Of a stretch of 56,698 bases of DNA, positions 39,001 through 46,806 are shown piece by piece. The translations under genes and the position numbers were made by a program. The notes below the pieces were generated by a model. The model had not been told where the DNA came from and made no database searches. It worked only from the letters and a program-made list of their open reading frames with translations. Source of the stretch: Acidobacteriota bacterium (GTDB lineage: Bacteria; Acidobacteriota; Thermoanaerobaculia; Gp7-AA8); assembly GCA_016184115.1 (NCBI GenBank), contig JACPDH010000085.1, forward strand, positions 1 through 56,698, written 5' to 3'. The stretch's first letter is position 1. Every line of letters starts with the position of its first letter.

Positions 39001-39155
39001 TGACCGGCATGATCATCGGGACGATGTTCACACTGTTCGTGGTGCCAGCAATCTATGTGCTCGTGGCGCGACGTCGTGGCGAGAACGTGGTCGAAGACGA
39101 GCGCGTAAGCGGAAGCGGACTAGCGGGCGACGTGGAGCAGGTGGCAGCGACGTGA
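36060..39155 (+). CDS. RND multidrug efflux pump (HAE1 family)
   Basis: 1031-residue inner-membrane proton antiporter with 12 membrane segments and two large periplasmic loops. The N-terminus MRFTDLFIRRPVLATVVNLVIL is typical. TM4 has the proton-relay acidic pair in LSVGLVVDDAIVMVENIERHL. The C-terminal half repeats the fold (LTSINIYSQVGLITLVGLVSRNGILIVQFAN, GIMLVTGMIIGTMFTLFVVPAIYV). Overall arrangement is closest to MdtB/MexB-like drug or envelope-component exporters. Substrate cannot be predicted. It works with the adaptor encoded just upstream and needs a TolC-like channel encoded elsewhere. Confidence 0.96.
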   Translation: MRFTDLFIRRPVLATVVNLVILIAGLQAVRSLSVRQFPRSDTANVVVTTSYVGASADLVRGFITTPLERVIASADGIEYLESSSTQGVSTITVHLKLNYDTNAALTQIQSKVAQVRNQLPPEAEAPIIDLQPADAQIAAAYLGFSSSDLDQNQITDYIVRVVQPRLSAIDGVQKAEIFGDRTFAMRVWLDPGKMAALGVSPSQVGDALRQNNYLSALGRTKGTMTSVNLVANTNLETTEEFKKLVVKEDGGAVVRLGDLADVVLGAETYEQEVRFNGESAVFIAVFVLPTANTLEVMERVREAMPEIQAQLPAGMKAGVPYDSSAYIQDSINEVLKTLAETLLIVILVIFLFLGSARGVLIPIVAIPISLIGAVMLMLVFGFTINLLTLLAIVLSVGLVVDDAIVMVENIERHLHMGKSPFDAAIDAARELVAPIIAMTITLASVYTPVALQGGLTGSLFREFAFTLAGSVIISGIVALTLSPMMGSKLLRAGDTDKGFAGWVNHRFDKLRIRYTGSLSRSLDYRPVTLTLWAIVVALIVPFYMFSQKELAPTEDQSFFFCFIQSSANSTLDQTRLFASQVDKAFLSLPETAGTFQVIFPTFGFGGMVTKPFEERERGIEEIMQAASEKTSAIPGIRVVPIIPPALPGGGGGFPVDFAILSTAEPERLAELADQLVGKAFESGMFMYADTDLKFDQPQTEVVFDRDKVRSLGVDLSEAGRDLSVLMGGNYVNRFSIHGRSYKVIPQVKRSERLNADQMKQMYVTGPEGKLVPLATFATLETTTQPRELKRFQQLNAVRVQGAIPPGVPLDTALRFLEGEAEKTLPRGFTVDYAGESRQLRTEGGKFLGVFLLSAIMIYLVLAAQFESFRDPFIILAGSVPLALSGSLLFSFLGLTSINIYSQVGLITLVGLVSRNGILIVQFANHLQETGLEKVRAVVEAAGTRLRPVLMTTAATVMGHLPLVFARGAGAGARNSIGIMLVTGMIIGTMFTLFVVPAIYVLVARRRGENVVEDERVSGSGLAGDVEQVAAT

Positions 39156-39187
39156 GGGGTGCGTTGAGATCCGCGTGAACGTCGCGG

Positions 39188-39646
39188 TTAGGTATCGGAC
39201 GGGGAGCTTCTCAGGCTCGTACGATTTGCGACAACGAACAGACTGACAGCAGCGATGAGCAGAACCGGCGACGAATAGACCCCTGGAGCCGGTCGACGCC
39301 AGTAGATTGACGCGCCGAGATGGCCAAGGGCATTTCCGACCATCACGAACGCAAGGAGCATGGACACGACGCGCATCCGGCGAGAATCTGAATCGAGGAA
39401 CGGCGTCACCGCGAGCATGGCCGTCACCGCCGCTACGAGGCCCGTAAGCCACACCTGAAATGTGAACGTGGGCAACGGCACAAACGGATAATTGGCTCGG
39501 ACGTCTCGAACGATCGCGTTGTAGACAGGGAGAAATCCCGTGAGCGCCTCATCCGTGACGTGGAGCGCGAGGGCGATCGCGAGGCCCACCCACGCTACTC
39601 TCCAGCGGCGGATTTGAGTGTCCACGGTTTTCGGGCGCGGATCCAT
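39188..39646 (-). CDS. Small membrane protein, HXXEE-domain-like
   Basis: 152 residues with four membrane helices. HVTDEALTGF in the first helix, a central TFTFQVWLTGLVAA, and NALGHLGASIYWRRPAPGVYSSPVL with a conserved-looking Asn-His and Pro-Gly turn resemble HXXEE-domain membrane proteins. Function unknown. Convergent with the RND pump, 32 bases between stop codons. Confidence 0.7.
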   Translation of the reverse strand: MDPRPKTVDTQIRRWRVAWVGLAIALALHVTDEALTGFLPVYNAIVRDVRANYPFVPLPTFTFQVWLTGLVAAVTAMLAVTPFLDSDSRRMRVVSMLLAFVMVGNALGHLGASIYWRRPAPGVYSSPVLLIAAVSLFVVANRTSLRSSPSDT

Positions 39647-39858
39647 GCTCCGATGCCTACCGCCGGCGTTCAGCTGCGCCGGCGCGCATGGGCCAATGTA
39701 ACACGGCCCCTACGCGCTCGTTGTGCACCGCCCCGTTGCAGGCGCGTGTTCGCCGGCCGCCGTTCAGGGACACTTATGCCTCTCCGGCCAACTCCAGCGA
39801 ACGGATATGGGCTCGTCCTTCGACGACCGATCATCGTCGAGACGCTTGACGCGCACAA

Positions 39859-41436
39859 CTACCGCTTGCGGAGCCCGATGATGTCGATCGCACCGCTCTG
39901 CCAGCGATCGACGACGTCGCGTCGCTTCGCAAGCTCTTCAACGAAGACATCGCCCTTGTCGTACGACCACGGACCGAGACGCAGGAGCCAGACCGTGGGG
40001 ACGCGTTCCGTCGCAGGTGCTTCAGCAATCGCGCGCAACGTTTCGCGTGACAGCGAAACGGCTCCTCGGCCTCCGTTCGGGTGCCAGCCGATGCCAGTCG
40101 ACGGAACGGCAGTTGGAATCGGTCGCGTCGGGAGCGTGAGCCCGACGTCGCGCACCGCGCGGTCGAGTGGAAGCGCTCCTTCGTTCGGATAGGCGTAGAT
40201 CACGTCGCCAGGTCGCATCCGTTGCTCCAACCATCGAACCGCACCGTACCAGTCTTCCCGCGGTCCGGCGCGCCTCGCGATCACGTCGACGGTGATCATC
40301 TGCGAGAGGACGACGAGCAGAAACGCAAGCGACGCAAGTCGCCACTTCCCGAAGAGACTCGCCCCCCCCGCCGCTTGCAGGAGTAGAGCCGGAATCGCCA
40401 CGGGGCTGAGCGTACGGATCAAGAACACCGGCGAGACGGTCATCGACAGTGCGACCGCGAGAGCCGGCGGAAGCACGGCACAGATCACTAGCGCCATCGC
40501 CGTTCGAAAGTTCCGACGCTCGTACGACCTGTAAAGCGCGAGCGCGATGAGGAGCGCCGCGGAGACGATCGCGACGATTCCGTTCGCGCCCCATAGCGCT
40601 GCGAGCTTCCAGTGCAGGCCGTCCAATCGAAACGTGAGCCACGTTGACTCGGTCCAAGCCGTTGCCTGGTCGAGAAGCATCAGGAACCCCGGCAGGTAAA
40701 GCAGCGCAACGAGGACGTGCCCGCCGGCCAGAAACCCAAGCTCCCGCTTCTCCTTGACGCAACCGGCTACGAGCACCACGAACGCGATTGTGAGGCTCGC
40801 GCCGAAGAGAGGGCCCACATTGTGAAGCCAGAAAGTCAGCGTGAGCCCCACCAGATAGAGGAGAAACGCCCCCTGTTCGACGCGCCCAGTGTCGCGGCAA
40901 TCTCGAACTGCTCGGAGCATTCCCGCGAGTGCGAGCGTGAAGGCGAGAATCATCGCGGCGTAAGGCCGGACCTCACGGCTCATCGCGATCATGAGAGGCG
41001 AGAACGCCGCCAACAATGCGGAGCACGCAACGAGCATGGGACCATCGAGATCGAGTGAACGGGCAAGCTCGAAGGCTGCGAACGCGACAATGACAATCGT
41101 CAAGAGGCCGCAGACGACGCCGAACATTCGCAGACCCGCCAGCGAGTCGCCCGCGAGGAGCGACCAGAGTCCCAGAATCGTGTAGTAGAGCGGTGGGTGA
41201 ACGTCGTAAGTAGGGACCACTGTCCAGGTGAAGGCAAAACCCTTCTCCACGGCGTGCGCGCTGTACGCCTCGTCGAGCCAGAGAGGAGCGCGGAAGAGCC
41301 TCGACGCGCGGAACCATACCGCGACGGCAGAGAGAACGACCGCAACTGCCGGCAGGAAGTTGCGCGAACGCGCGGAGCTTCGTGTCACCGCGAAAGAATA
41401 GAGTATTTGGCTGCGCCTTGCTCCGTCGGCTGTCAT
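39859..41436 (-). CDS. GT-C membrane glycosyltransferase (GT39/ArnT-like)
   Basis: About 525 residues with at least ten membrane helices. The first outer loop has FRAPLWLDEAYSAHAVEKG, the family's catalytic DE motif, followed by YDVHPPLYYTILGLW, the HPP motif of ArnT/PMT-type transferases. The soluble C-terminal part has REDWYGAVRWLEQRMRPGDVIYAYPNEG, also common in these proteins. Likely transfers a sugar from polyprenyl phosphate to lipid A, a glycan or protein on the periplasmic face. The start is uncertain (ATG 41436, or GTG 41529 with a Cys/Arg-rich extension). The 212-base gap below it (39647-39858) holds a CGCCGGCG palindrome pair but no gene. Confidence 0.85.
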   Translation of the reverse strand: MTADGARRSQILYSFAVTRSSARSRNFLPAVAVVLSAVAVWFRASRLFRAPLWLDEAYSAHAVEKGFAFTWTVVPTYDVHPPLYYTILGLWSLLAGDSLAGLRMFGVVCGLLTIVIVAFAAFELARSLDLDGPMLVACSALLAAFSPLMIAMSREVRPYAAMILAFTLALAGMLRAVRDCRDTGRVEQGAFLLYLVGLTLTFWLHNVGPLFGASLTIAFVVLVAGCVKEKRELGFLAGGHVLVALLYLPGFLMLLDQATAWTESTWLTFRLDGLHWKLAALWGANGIVAIVSAALLIALALYRSYERRNFRTAMALVICAVLPPALAVALSMTVSPVFLIRTLSPVAIPALLLQAAGGASLFGKWRLASLAFLLVVLSQMITVDVIARRAGPREDWYGAVRWLEQRMRPGDVIYAYPNEGALPLDRAVRDVGLTLPTRPIPTAVPSTGIGWHPNGGRGAVSLSRETLRAIAEAPATERVPTVWLLRLGPWSYDKGDVFVEELAKRRDVVDRWQSGAIDIIGLRKR

Positions 41437-41583
41437 GCCTCGGAATATGTCTGCGGGGGCAACACCGTCCGAGCTGCAGACGAACGCGCCGGTCCCCTGA
41501 CCGCGCGCTTCGCACGTCTTTCGTTTCACATCGGGTGGAGCGGATTCGCCACACCGCGTCGCGTCGCAACGCGACCGCCGGTC

Positions 41584-42978
41584 TCAGAAGAGCTCGTCGA
41601 CCGGCTGGTAGAGGCCGTCCTTTGCCGAGGGAACGTACTCGAACCCGCGACCGAGCGGATCGTCGTATCGGATCGTCGTGTAGTCGATTCCGAGTGCGGA
41701 GTAGAGCGTCGCGGTCAGGTCCTCCGGCCTCACGTCCCGCTGCGGCGCCCATCCCCAGTCCACGACCGCGTCTCCCGTCGCGTTCGTCCTTCCGATTACG
41801 CGCCCGCCTTTCACTCCTCCACCCGCGAGCACGTAGGAGAGCCTGGGGTAGTGGTCGCGTCCCGATTGCCCATTGAGGCTCCCCGTCGTCCTTCCGAACT
41901 CGGCCATTACAACGACCATCGTCTCGTCGAGCAGTGTCTTCCCTGCCGCGACTCCAGGCGTCATTGCGAGGTCGTCGAGAAGCGAGGCGAACGCGGGGTC
42001 GAACTGACTGCACTGCGTGAAGAGCGAGTCACCTGCCGCGCCGTAGATATTGTCATGATGATCCCAGCCACCCAGTGTCACCTGCACGAAGCGCGCACCA
42101 CGATTCGCCGCAAGCAGCTTCTTCGCGATGACCATCGAGCCGCCGAACGCACTCGACCCATACCGGGCGTACTCTTCGTCCGAATAGCCGAAGAGCGCCC
42201 CCACCTCCGGGGTGTCGACCATCGTCTTCGCCTGGTCGTAGAAGTCGTTCATGTCGAGCGTGACCTTGCCGAGGCGCCCACTCGAACGGTCGAGATCGAC
42301 AGATCCCAGTCGTTCCCAGCGCGTGTCGAACCTCGCTTTTCCATCGGGGTGCGCAAGCGTGGTCAAACCTTCAGCACTCGGCTGCACGGAGAACGGACCA
42401 AGCGAAGCCGGCATGTAGCCAGCTCCGGGCAGATTGCCGCTGTTGAGCGCGATGAACGACGGCAGCACGTCACCCTCCGCGCGCGACGCCTGCATCTCGA
42501 GCGAGACTACCGCTCCGACGTGCGGCGAAACGCTGCCTAACGCTCCAGTCGGGTTGCGCGAGATCTGACTCCAGAGCTGCGCGAGCTGGTGCACGAGTGC
42601 CCACGCCATTCCGGGCCGAACGATCGCAATCGTTCCGAGATGCTCGCCGGTCTTCGGGAGAAGCCCCTGCGGCCAGCGAACGCCGCCATACGACGTGGGG
42701 GCGAGCGACGAAGGAGTCCAGGAGCCCTCCTTCAGATCCCACATGTCGACCTGGCTGGGCGCGCCGGAGAGGAAGACGAGAATACAGTTTCGCGCGGTAC
42801 GCTGGAGCGACGGCGCAACGCCGTTCGCGGCGTAAAGGAGTCTCGGATCGGCAACGTCAGCGAACCAGGAGGCAACGATGCCGGTCCCCGCCACACGGAG
42901 GAAGCGGCGGCGCGAGAAGCCGTCGCCTCGGAGCGGAAACGCGCCGCCATGCGAACAGTTGTTGCAGTCGTGCTTCAT
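41584..42978 (-). CDS. DUF1501 family protein with Tat signal
   Basis: 464 residues. The N-terminus has a twin-arginine signal (SRRRFLRVAGTGIVASWF) after a Cys/His-rich start (HDCNNCSH). The body is the DUF1501 alkaline-phosphatase-like fold: CILVFLSGAPSQVDMWDLKEG, RFVQVTLGGWDHHDNI, MVVVMAEFGRTTG and GRDHYPRLSYVLAGGGVKGGRVIG with conserved Asp/His metal-site candidates. These proteins are exported sulfatase-like enzymes of unknown substrate, abundant in Planctomycetes, Verrucomicrobia and Acidobacteriota. GGAGG precedes the ATG. It follows the DUF1549/DUF1553 gene by 11 bases, the standard pairing. Confidence 0.93.
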   Translation of the reverse strand: MKHDCNNCSHGGAFPLRGDGFSRRRFLRVAGTGIVASWFADVADPRLLYAANGVAPSLQRTARNCILVFLSGAPSQVDMWDLKEGSWTPSSLAPTSYGGVRWPQGLLPKTGEHLGTIAIVRPGMAWALVHQLAQLWSQISRNPTGALGSVSPHVGAVVSLEMQASRAEGDVLPSFIALNSGNLPGAGYMPASLGPFSVQPSAEGLTTLAHPDGKARFDTRWERLGSVDLDRSSGRLGKVTLDMNDFYDQAKTMVDTPEVGALFGYSDEEYARYGSSAFGGSMVIAKKLLAANRGARFVQVTLGGWDHHDNIYGAAGDSLFTQCSQFDPAFASLLDDLAMTPGVAAGKTLLDETMVVVMAEFGRTTGSLNGQSGRDHYPRLSYVLAGGGVKGGRVIGRTNATGDAVVDWGWAPQRDVRPEDLTATLYSALGIDYTTIRYDDPLGRGFEYVPSAKDGLYQPVDELF

Positions 42979-42989
42979 CTCCGCCTCCC

Positions 42990-44891
42990 TTAGTTGAACA
43001 GGAACTCCAGACTGTTGAGCAGGACGAACTGGAGATCTTCGGTCGCGGAAATGCGGCCGCTACTCTGCATCGCCGTGATCGCCGCCATTCGCTCTTCGGT
43101 TGTTGGACGACGCGAGAGTGTCGCGGTGTAGATTGCGTCGACGACCGCGCCATCGTCCGCGTGCGCGGCGAGCGCCGTCGCGACCGTCGAACCGCGCGTC
43201 GCGTTCTTGATGCGATCGGTGACGAAGCGGTCGTTCATCATGCCTAACGCCTGCAGAATCGAGCCATCATACGTACGACGGTTCTGGTCGCGATCGCCTC
43301 TCCCGAAGGAGCTCATGAAACGCGCGACGGCGTTGCGCTGATTCGGTGTGAGCGGGTCGGGGAGAGCCATCGCATCGCTGAACGTGCCGAGGCCTTCGAT
43401 CGCGAAGCTCGGCGGCAGTTGCGTCGCCGTCGCGATCGCATCGACGAGCGACTCCGCCATCAGCCGCCTTGGGTAGTGTCGCGCGAAGTACGGCGTCCAC
43501 TCATCCTGCCACTCGCCCGGGGTGTACTCAGTGGCGAGCTGGTAGGCGCTCGAGGTCGTCATGAGACGCAACAGCGCGCGAAGGTCATAGCCGTCCTCCT
43601 CGAATCGGGCCGCCATCGATTCGAGGAGCTGCGGGTGTGTCGGTTGCAGTACGGCCCCCTGCGCCAACGTCGCCGGATCGAGCCTCGCGAGGTCGAAGCC
43701 GTCGACCGGCTCGACGATGCCAAGGTGGAAGAGCTCGCTCCAGAGGTAGTTGACGGTGGCGCGCGCGAACTGCCGGTCGCCGGTCAGATGACGCGCGAAA
43801 GCGGCGCGGTACGTCTCTCCACTGCCGACTCCACCATCCCCGAGAATGAAGGCCGGCGTCACGGTGGAGTCCTCTCCCGCCGCGGGCTGTCGCGGCGTCT
43901 TGTTCCCCGTCGTCGTGTTGAGCTGGTAGCTGCCATTCGCGTTGTCCGAGACGAGGAACTTGAGCGTCACGGGGTCCTCAGTGAGACGAACGGGCCGGAT
44001 CGAGACACGAGCAAAGAACGCGGCACTCTCCCAGAAGTCACTCCGCTGCTTCTTTGCGAGCCAGGAATTGACGAGCTCGAGGTGCCCTGGGCCGGAATGG
44101 CAGGAAAGGCATTCGAACGGAATCGCCATGAACTTCTCGACCGAGCGGGCGGCGAGGTTGTCGTAGGTGTCCTGGGCCGGGCCGTTACGCTGGATCTGAC
44201 GAACGGCGTAGTTAGGCGGCCCGGAGAGATAGCTGTCGCCGGCACCGGCAATCAACTCGCGCACCATCGCGTCGTACGGCTTGCCGGTGCGAATCGCGTC
44301 GCGGATCCAGAGGTAGTAGGCATTCCGCCCTCCGGCGTAAAGGCGTGCGTTGCTCGAAACGACGACGTTCTGTACGAGGTCGCCGAACCAGAGGGTCCAG
44401 CGATCGACGAATGCGTCGGACGCGAGCAGCTCGTCGACGAGCCGGTCGCGCTTGTCCGTCCCGCTGTCCGCAACGAAGGAGGCGACGCGCGACGAGCTCG
44501 GGATGTCGCCAGTCAGGTCGAGCGTTACGCGACGAATGAACTCTTCGTCGGTCGTGAGGCGTGATGGCGCGATCTTCGCGGCCACCATCGCACCAAAGAT
44601 CTCGTCGTCGACGAAGTTCTTATGGGGGATGGTCGGAGACGCCGCGTCTGGACGCGTCGGCCGGCGGCGAGTGGCCGTCTCGGCCGCGACGCGCTCCGCG
44701 TCGCGCGACAGTGCGCGCCAGCGCTGCGCAGGCCGCTCGACCCGCTCGATGTCGAAGCTGCACTCGCTCGTCGCGACGGCAACAGCGTCTTCATTTTCTT
44801 CTGCAGGCAGCACCCGTGCCGGAAGGAGCGCGACGATACCGGCGGCGATGATACCTGCACGGCGACCGAGGATAGATCGACACGTCCTCAT
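42990..44891 (-). CDS. DUF1549 and DUF1553 domain protein with c-type heme motif
   Basis: 633 residues, exported by an N-terminal signal (ILGRRAGIIAAGIVALLPARVLPA). DUF1549 spans about residues 95-300 (FVDDEIFGAMVAAKIAPSRLTTDEEFIRRVTLDLTGDIPS, FAIPFECLSCHSGPGHLELV). CLSCH is a possible c-type heme attachment site within it. DUF1553 spans about 360-630 (QFARATVNYLWSELFHLGIVEPVDGFD, YPRRLMAESLVDAI, ALGMMNDRFV). GGAGGT lies 7 bases before the ATG. It forms an operon with the DUF1501 gene. The pair is thought to act in the periplasm, possibly in polysaccharide or sulfated-glycan use; that function is not proven. Confidence 0.92.
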   Translation of the reverse strand: MRTCRSILGRRAGIIAAGIVALLPARVLPAEENEDAVAVATSECSFDIERVERPAQRWRALSRDAERVAAETATRRRPTRPDAASPTIPHKNFVDDEIFGAMVAAKIAPSRLTTDEEFIRRVTLDLTGDIPSSSRVASFVADSGTDKRDRLVDELLASDAFVDRWTLWFGDLVQNVVVSSNARLYAGGRNAYYLWIRDAIRTGKPYDAMVRELIAGAGDSYLSGPPNYAVRQIQRNGPAQDTYDNLAARSVEKFMAIPFECLSCHSGPGHLELVNSWLAKKQRSDFWESAAFFARVSIRPVRLTEDPVTLKFLVSDNANGSYQLNTTTGNKTPRQPAAGEDSTVTPAFILGDGGVGSGETYRAAFARHLTGDRQFARATVNYLWSELFHLGIVEPVDGFDLARLDPATLAQGAVLQPTHPQLLESMAARFEEDGYDLRALLRLMTTSSAYQLATEYTPGEWQDEWTPYFARHYPRRLMAESLVDAIATATQLPPSFAIEGLGTFSDAMALPDPLTPNQRNAVARFMSSFGRGDRDQNRRTYDGSILQALGMMNDRFVTDRIKNATRGSTVATALAAHADDGAVVDAIYTATLSRRPTTEERMAAITAMQSSGRISATEDLQFVLLNSLEFLFN

Positions 44892-45097
44892 CGGACCAAC
44901 CTCCGAGCGTCAGGGGTCAGGGACAACGTTCATGCACGATTCGGAACCGGGTTTCGGGGGATCGACTCGCAGTTTAGATGAAGCGGAAGGCTTTGGCGTT
45001 TACACGAAGTGAGGAAACTGCTCGACACAGAGGCGTACCATTCATGTTGGCGTTTGTTTCCATCGGTCGCGTATCACTCCGCCCTATGCTGGCGGGA

Positions 45098-46465
45098 ATG
45101 AGAACGGCGCAAACGATGACGGCTGCTGCGTCACGAAGGGTGATCCCCGGATTGCTGGGAGTAGTCGCGGCGCTGCTCGCCTCGACCGGCTGCACGCTGC
45201 GGAGCGAGATGACGCTCTCGCCACTCGCCCTGAAGCCGAGCGATACGGTTCGAGCGGCCAACCGCGTGGAGGATCTCGTCGAAGTCGGCGACTATCCGCG
45301 CGCGCTCGCCCTCGCGTCCGCGGTCGACGCAAAGCCGAACGCGACCGTCGCCGAGCTCAACGCGCTCGGTAAAGCGGAGCTCGTCTCCGGACGGCTCGCG
45401 GACGCGAAACGACACTTCCGCCAGGCGCTCGTTCGCAAGCCGTTCCGCGACGTCTACGCCGACATCGCCTGGAATCTATCGCAGGCGGAGCTGCTCGACG
45501 GCGAGTTCGCGGCGTCGCTCCACTGGGCTCAAACGGCAGTCGAGTACGGGCTCGAGATCCGCAGCTGGCACCTCGAGCTTCTCGAAGCGCTGCAAACCGA
45601 GCGTCCGTTCGTCGTCGGCGGCGTCAAGGACACCGAAGTGCCGATGGAGCATCGCACGCCGGCGATCCCGCGCGTCGAGGTGCGAATCAACGAGGCACGC
45701 GTGATGGGGATCATCGACTCGGGTGCGGTGATGACCATCGTGTCGGACCGCCTCGCGGCGGAGGCGAAGCTTCGGAGCCTCGGCGATTTCACCGGCACGT
45801 TTTATGGGCTCCTCGGCGAGCCCATCCAGGTGCGCTTCGCGATGATCGACTCGATGACGATCGGTGACCTGGTGATCGAATCGGTCCCGGTCGCGATCAT
45901 GGCGGGCGAAAAGATGAAGTTCTTCACGCTCAATCGCACGCCATTCCATATCGACCTGTTGCTCGGAGCGAATCTGCTCCGTGAGTTCCGCCTTTCACTC
46001 GATTTCGAGAGGAACGAAGTGTCGTTCCATCATCTCGACGCCAGTGAGAAGGTTCCGGCAACGGACCAGAATCTCTTCATCCTCAATGCGAAGCCGTATG
46101 TGCACGGCTCGCTCAATGGCCAGGGATGGTTCCTATACCAGCTCGACACCGGTTCGGAGATCACGTATCTCAACAGCGTGGAGATCAGCCGTTGGAAACT
46201 GCAACGTAACTTCGCGATGATGTATCGGGGAGCGGAATTGCAGGGACTCGGCGGGGCGACGAAACGCGGCGTGATGGTCGACGACGTGAGCGTCGGGATC
46301 GGCGCGTGGCAGGGAACGTTCAAGACGCTGCCGCTTTACTCGTCGGAGAAATCGGGGGCCATTGGCTTGATTGGCGAGAACTTCCTCAAGCACTTCCGCC
46401 TCACGATCGATTTCGGCACGATGAAGATCCTGCTCGACCCCCCAAGCCGCAAGAACGAGGAGTGA
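45098..46465 (+). CDS. Lipoprotein with TPR region and two retropepsin-like protease domains
   Basis: About 455 residues. Signal and lipobox-like STGC with Cys32 near the N-terminus, then a TPR-like helical region (about 55-165). The first retropepsin-like domain has D207-S-G in RVMGIIDSGAVMTIVS and the closing hydrophobic-Gly motif IDLLLGANLL. The second has D350-T-G in GWFLYQLDTGSEITYLNS and IGLIGENFLKHFRLTIDF. Retropepsins normally dimerise so that two Asp meet; here both halves are in one chain, as in pepsins. Both catalytic Asp are present, so activity is plausible. Envelope localisation is inferred. Start uncertain: ATG 45098 is chosen because the signal peptide follows; 44978 is in frame upstream. 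Confidence 0.85.
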   Translation: MRTAQTMTAAASRRVIPGLLGVVAALLASTGCTLRSEMTLSPLALKPSDTVRAANRVEDLVEVGDYPRALALASAVDAKPNATVAELNALGKAELVSGRLADAKRHFRQALVRKPFRDVYADIAWNLSQAELLDGEFAASLHWAQTAVEYGLEIRSWHLELLEALQTERPFVVGGVKDTEVPMEHRTPAIPRVEVRINEARVMGIIDSGAVMTIVSDRLAAEAKLRSLGDFTGTFYGLLGEPIQVRFAMIDSMTIGDLVIESVPVAIMAGEKMKFFTLNRTPFHIDLLLGANLLREFRLSLDFERNEVSFHHLDASEKVPATDQNLFILNAKPYVHGSLNGQGWFLYQLDTGSEITYLNSVEISRWKLQRNFAMMYRGAELQGLGGATKRGVMVDDVSVGIGAWQGTFKTLPLYSSEKSGAIGLIGENFLKHFRLTIDFGTMKILLDPPSRKNEE

Positions 46466-46472
46466 GGCGCGA

Positions 46473-46545
46473 ATGCGGAGTGTGGAATTCGGAATGCGGA
46501 ATAGGAGAGCCGGAGCATTTCAGATCTCGGAATTCGGATCTTCCT
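46473..46545. repeat. Heptamer array AATGCGG/AATTCGG after the retropepsin gene
   Basis: Units AATGCGG, AGTGTGG, AATTCGG, AATGCGG and AATAGGA run from about 46473 to 46507, eight bases after the stop codon. A looser set (GATCTCG, GAATTCG, GATCTTC) follows at about 46521-46545. The words are the complement of the ATTCCGC array before glyQ. Confidence 0.7.
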
Positions 46546-46608
46546 TCGCCCGGCTTAACGAAACGCATGACCTCTTTTCTTGAGACATCGGCTGCAGGGG
46601 AACGCGCT

Positions 46609-46797
46609 TCGCCGCGTAGCGGCGAGAGATCGGTAGCCCCCGGCTTCAGCCGGGGGAAGAGGCGTACCGGTTGATCGCGCCGCGTAGCGGCGCAGGGATG
46701 CGTCGTCCTGCGGCGCTTCGCGGCGCAAATCGCATTTCGCCCCGCGAACCCCGGGCTGAAGCCCGGGGCTACCGATCCTGTGGCGCTTCGCGCCACA
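46609..46797. repeat. BIME-like cluster of six hairpins with inverted outer arms
   Basis: Outer arms GATCGGTAGCC (46628-46638) and GGCTACCGATC (46767-46777) match perfectly. Hairpins: 46609-46625 (7 bp, loop GTA), 46637-46656 (9 bp CCCCCGGCT), 46677-46693 (7 bp, loop GTA), 46709-46727 (one G-G mismatch), 46749-46768 (9 bp CCCCGGGCT) and 46780-46796 (7 bp, loop TTC). The two 9-bp hairpins are inverted copies of one unit. This resembles REP/BIME elements linked to REP-associated tyrosine transposases in other bacteria. No such transposase is in the window. Confidence 0.8.
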
Positions 46798-46806
46798 CAC
46801 CGCCTG

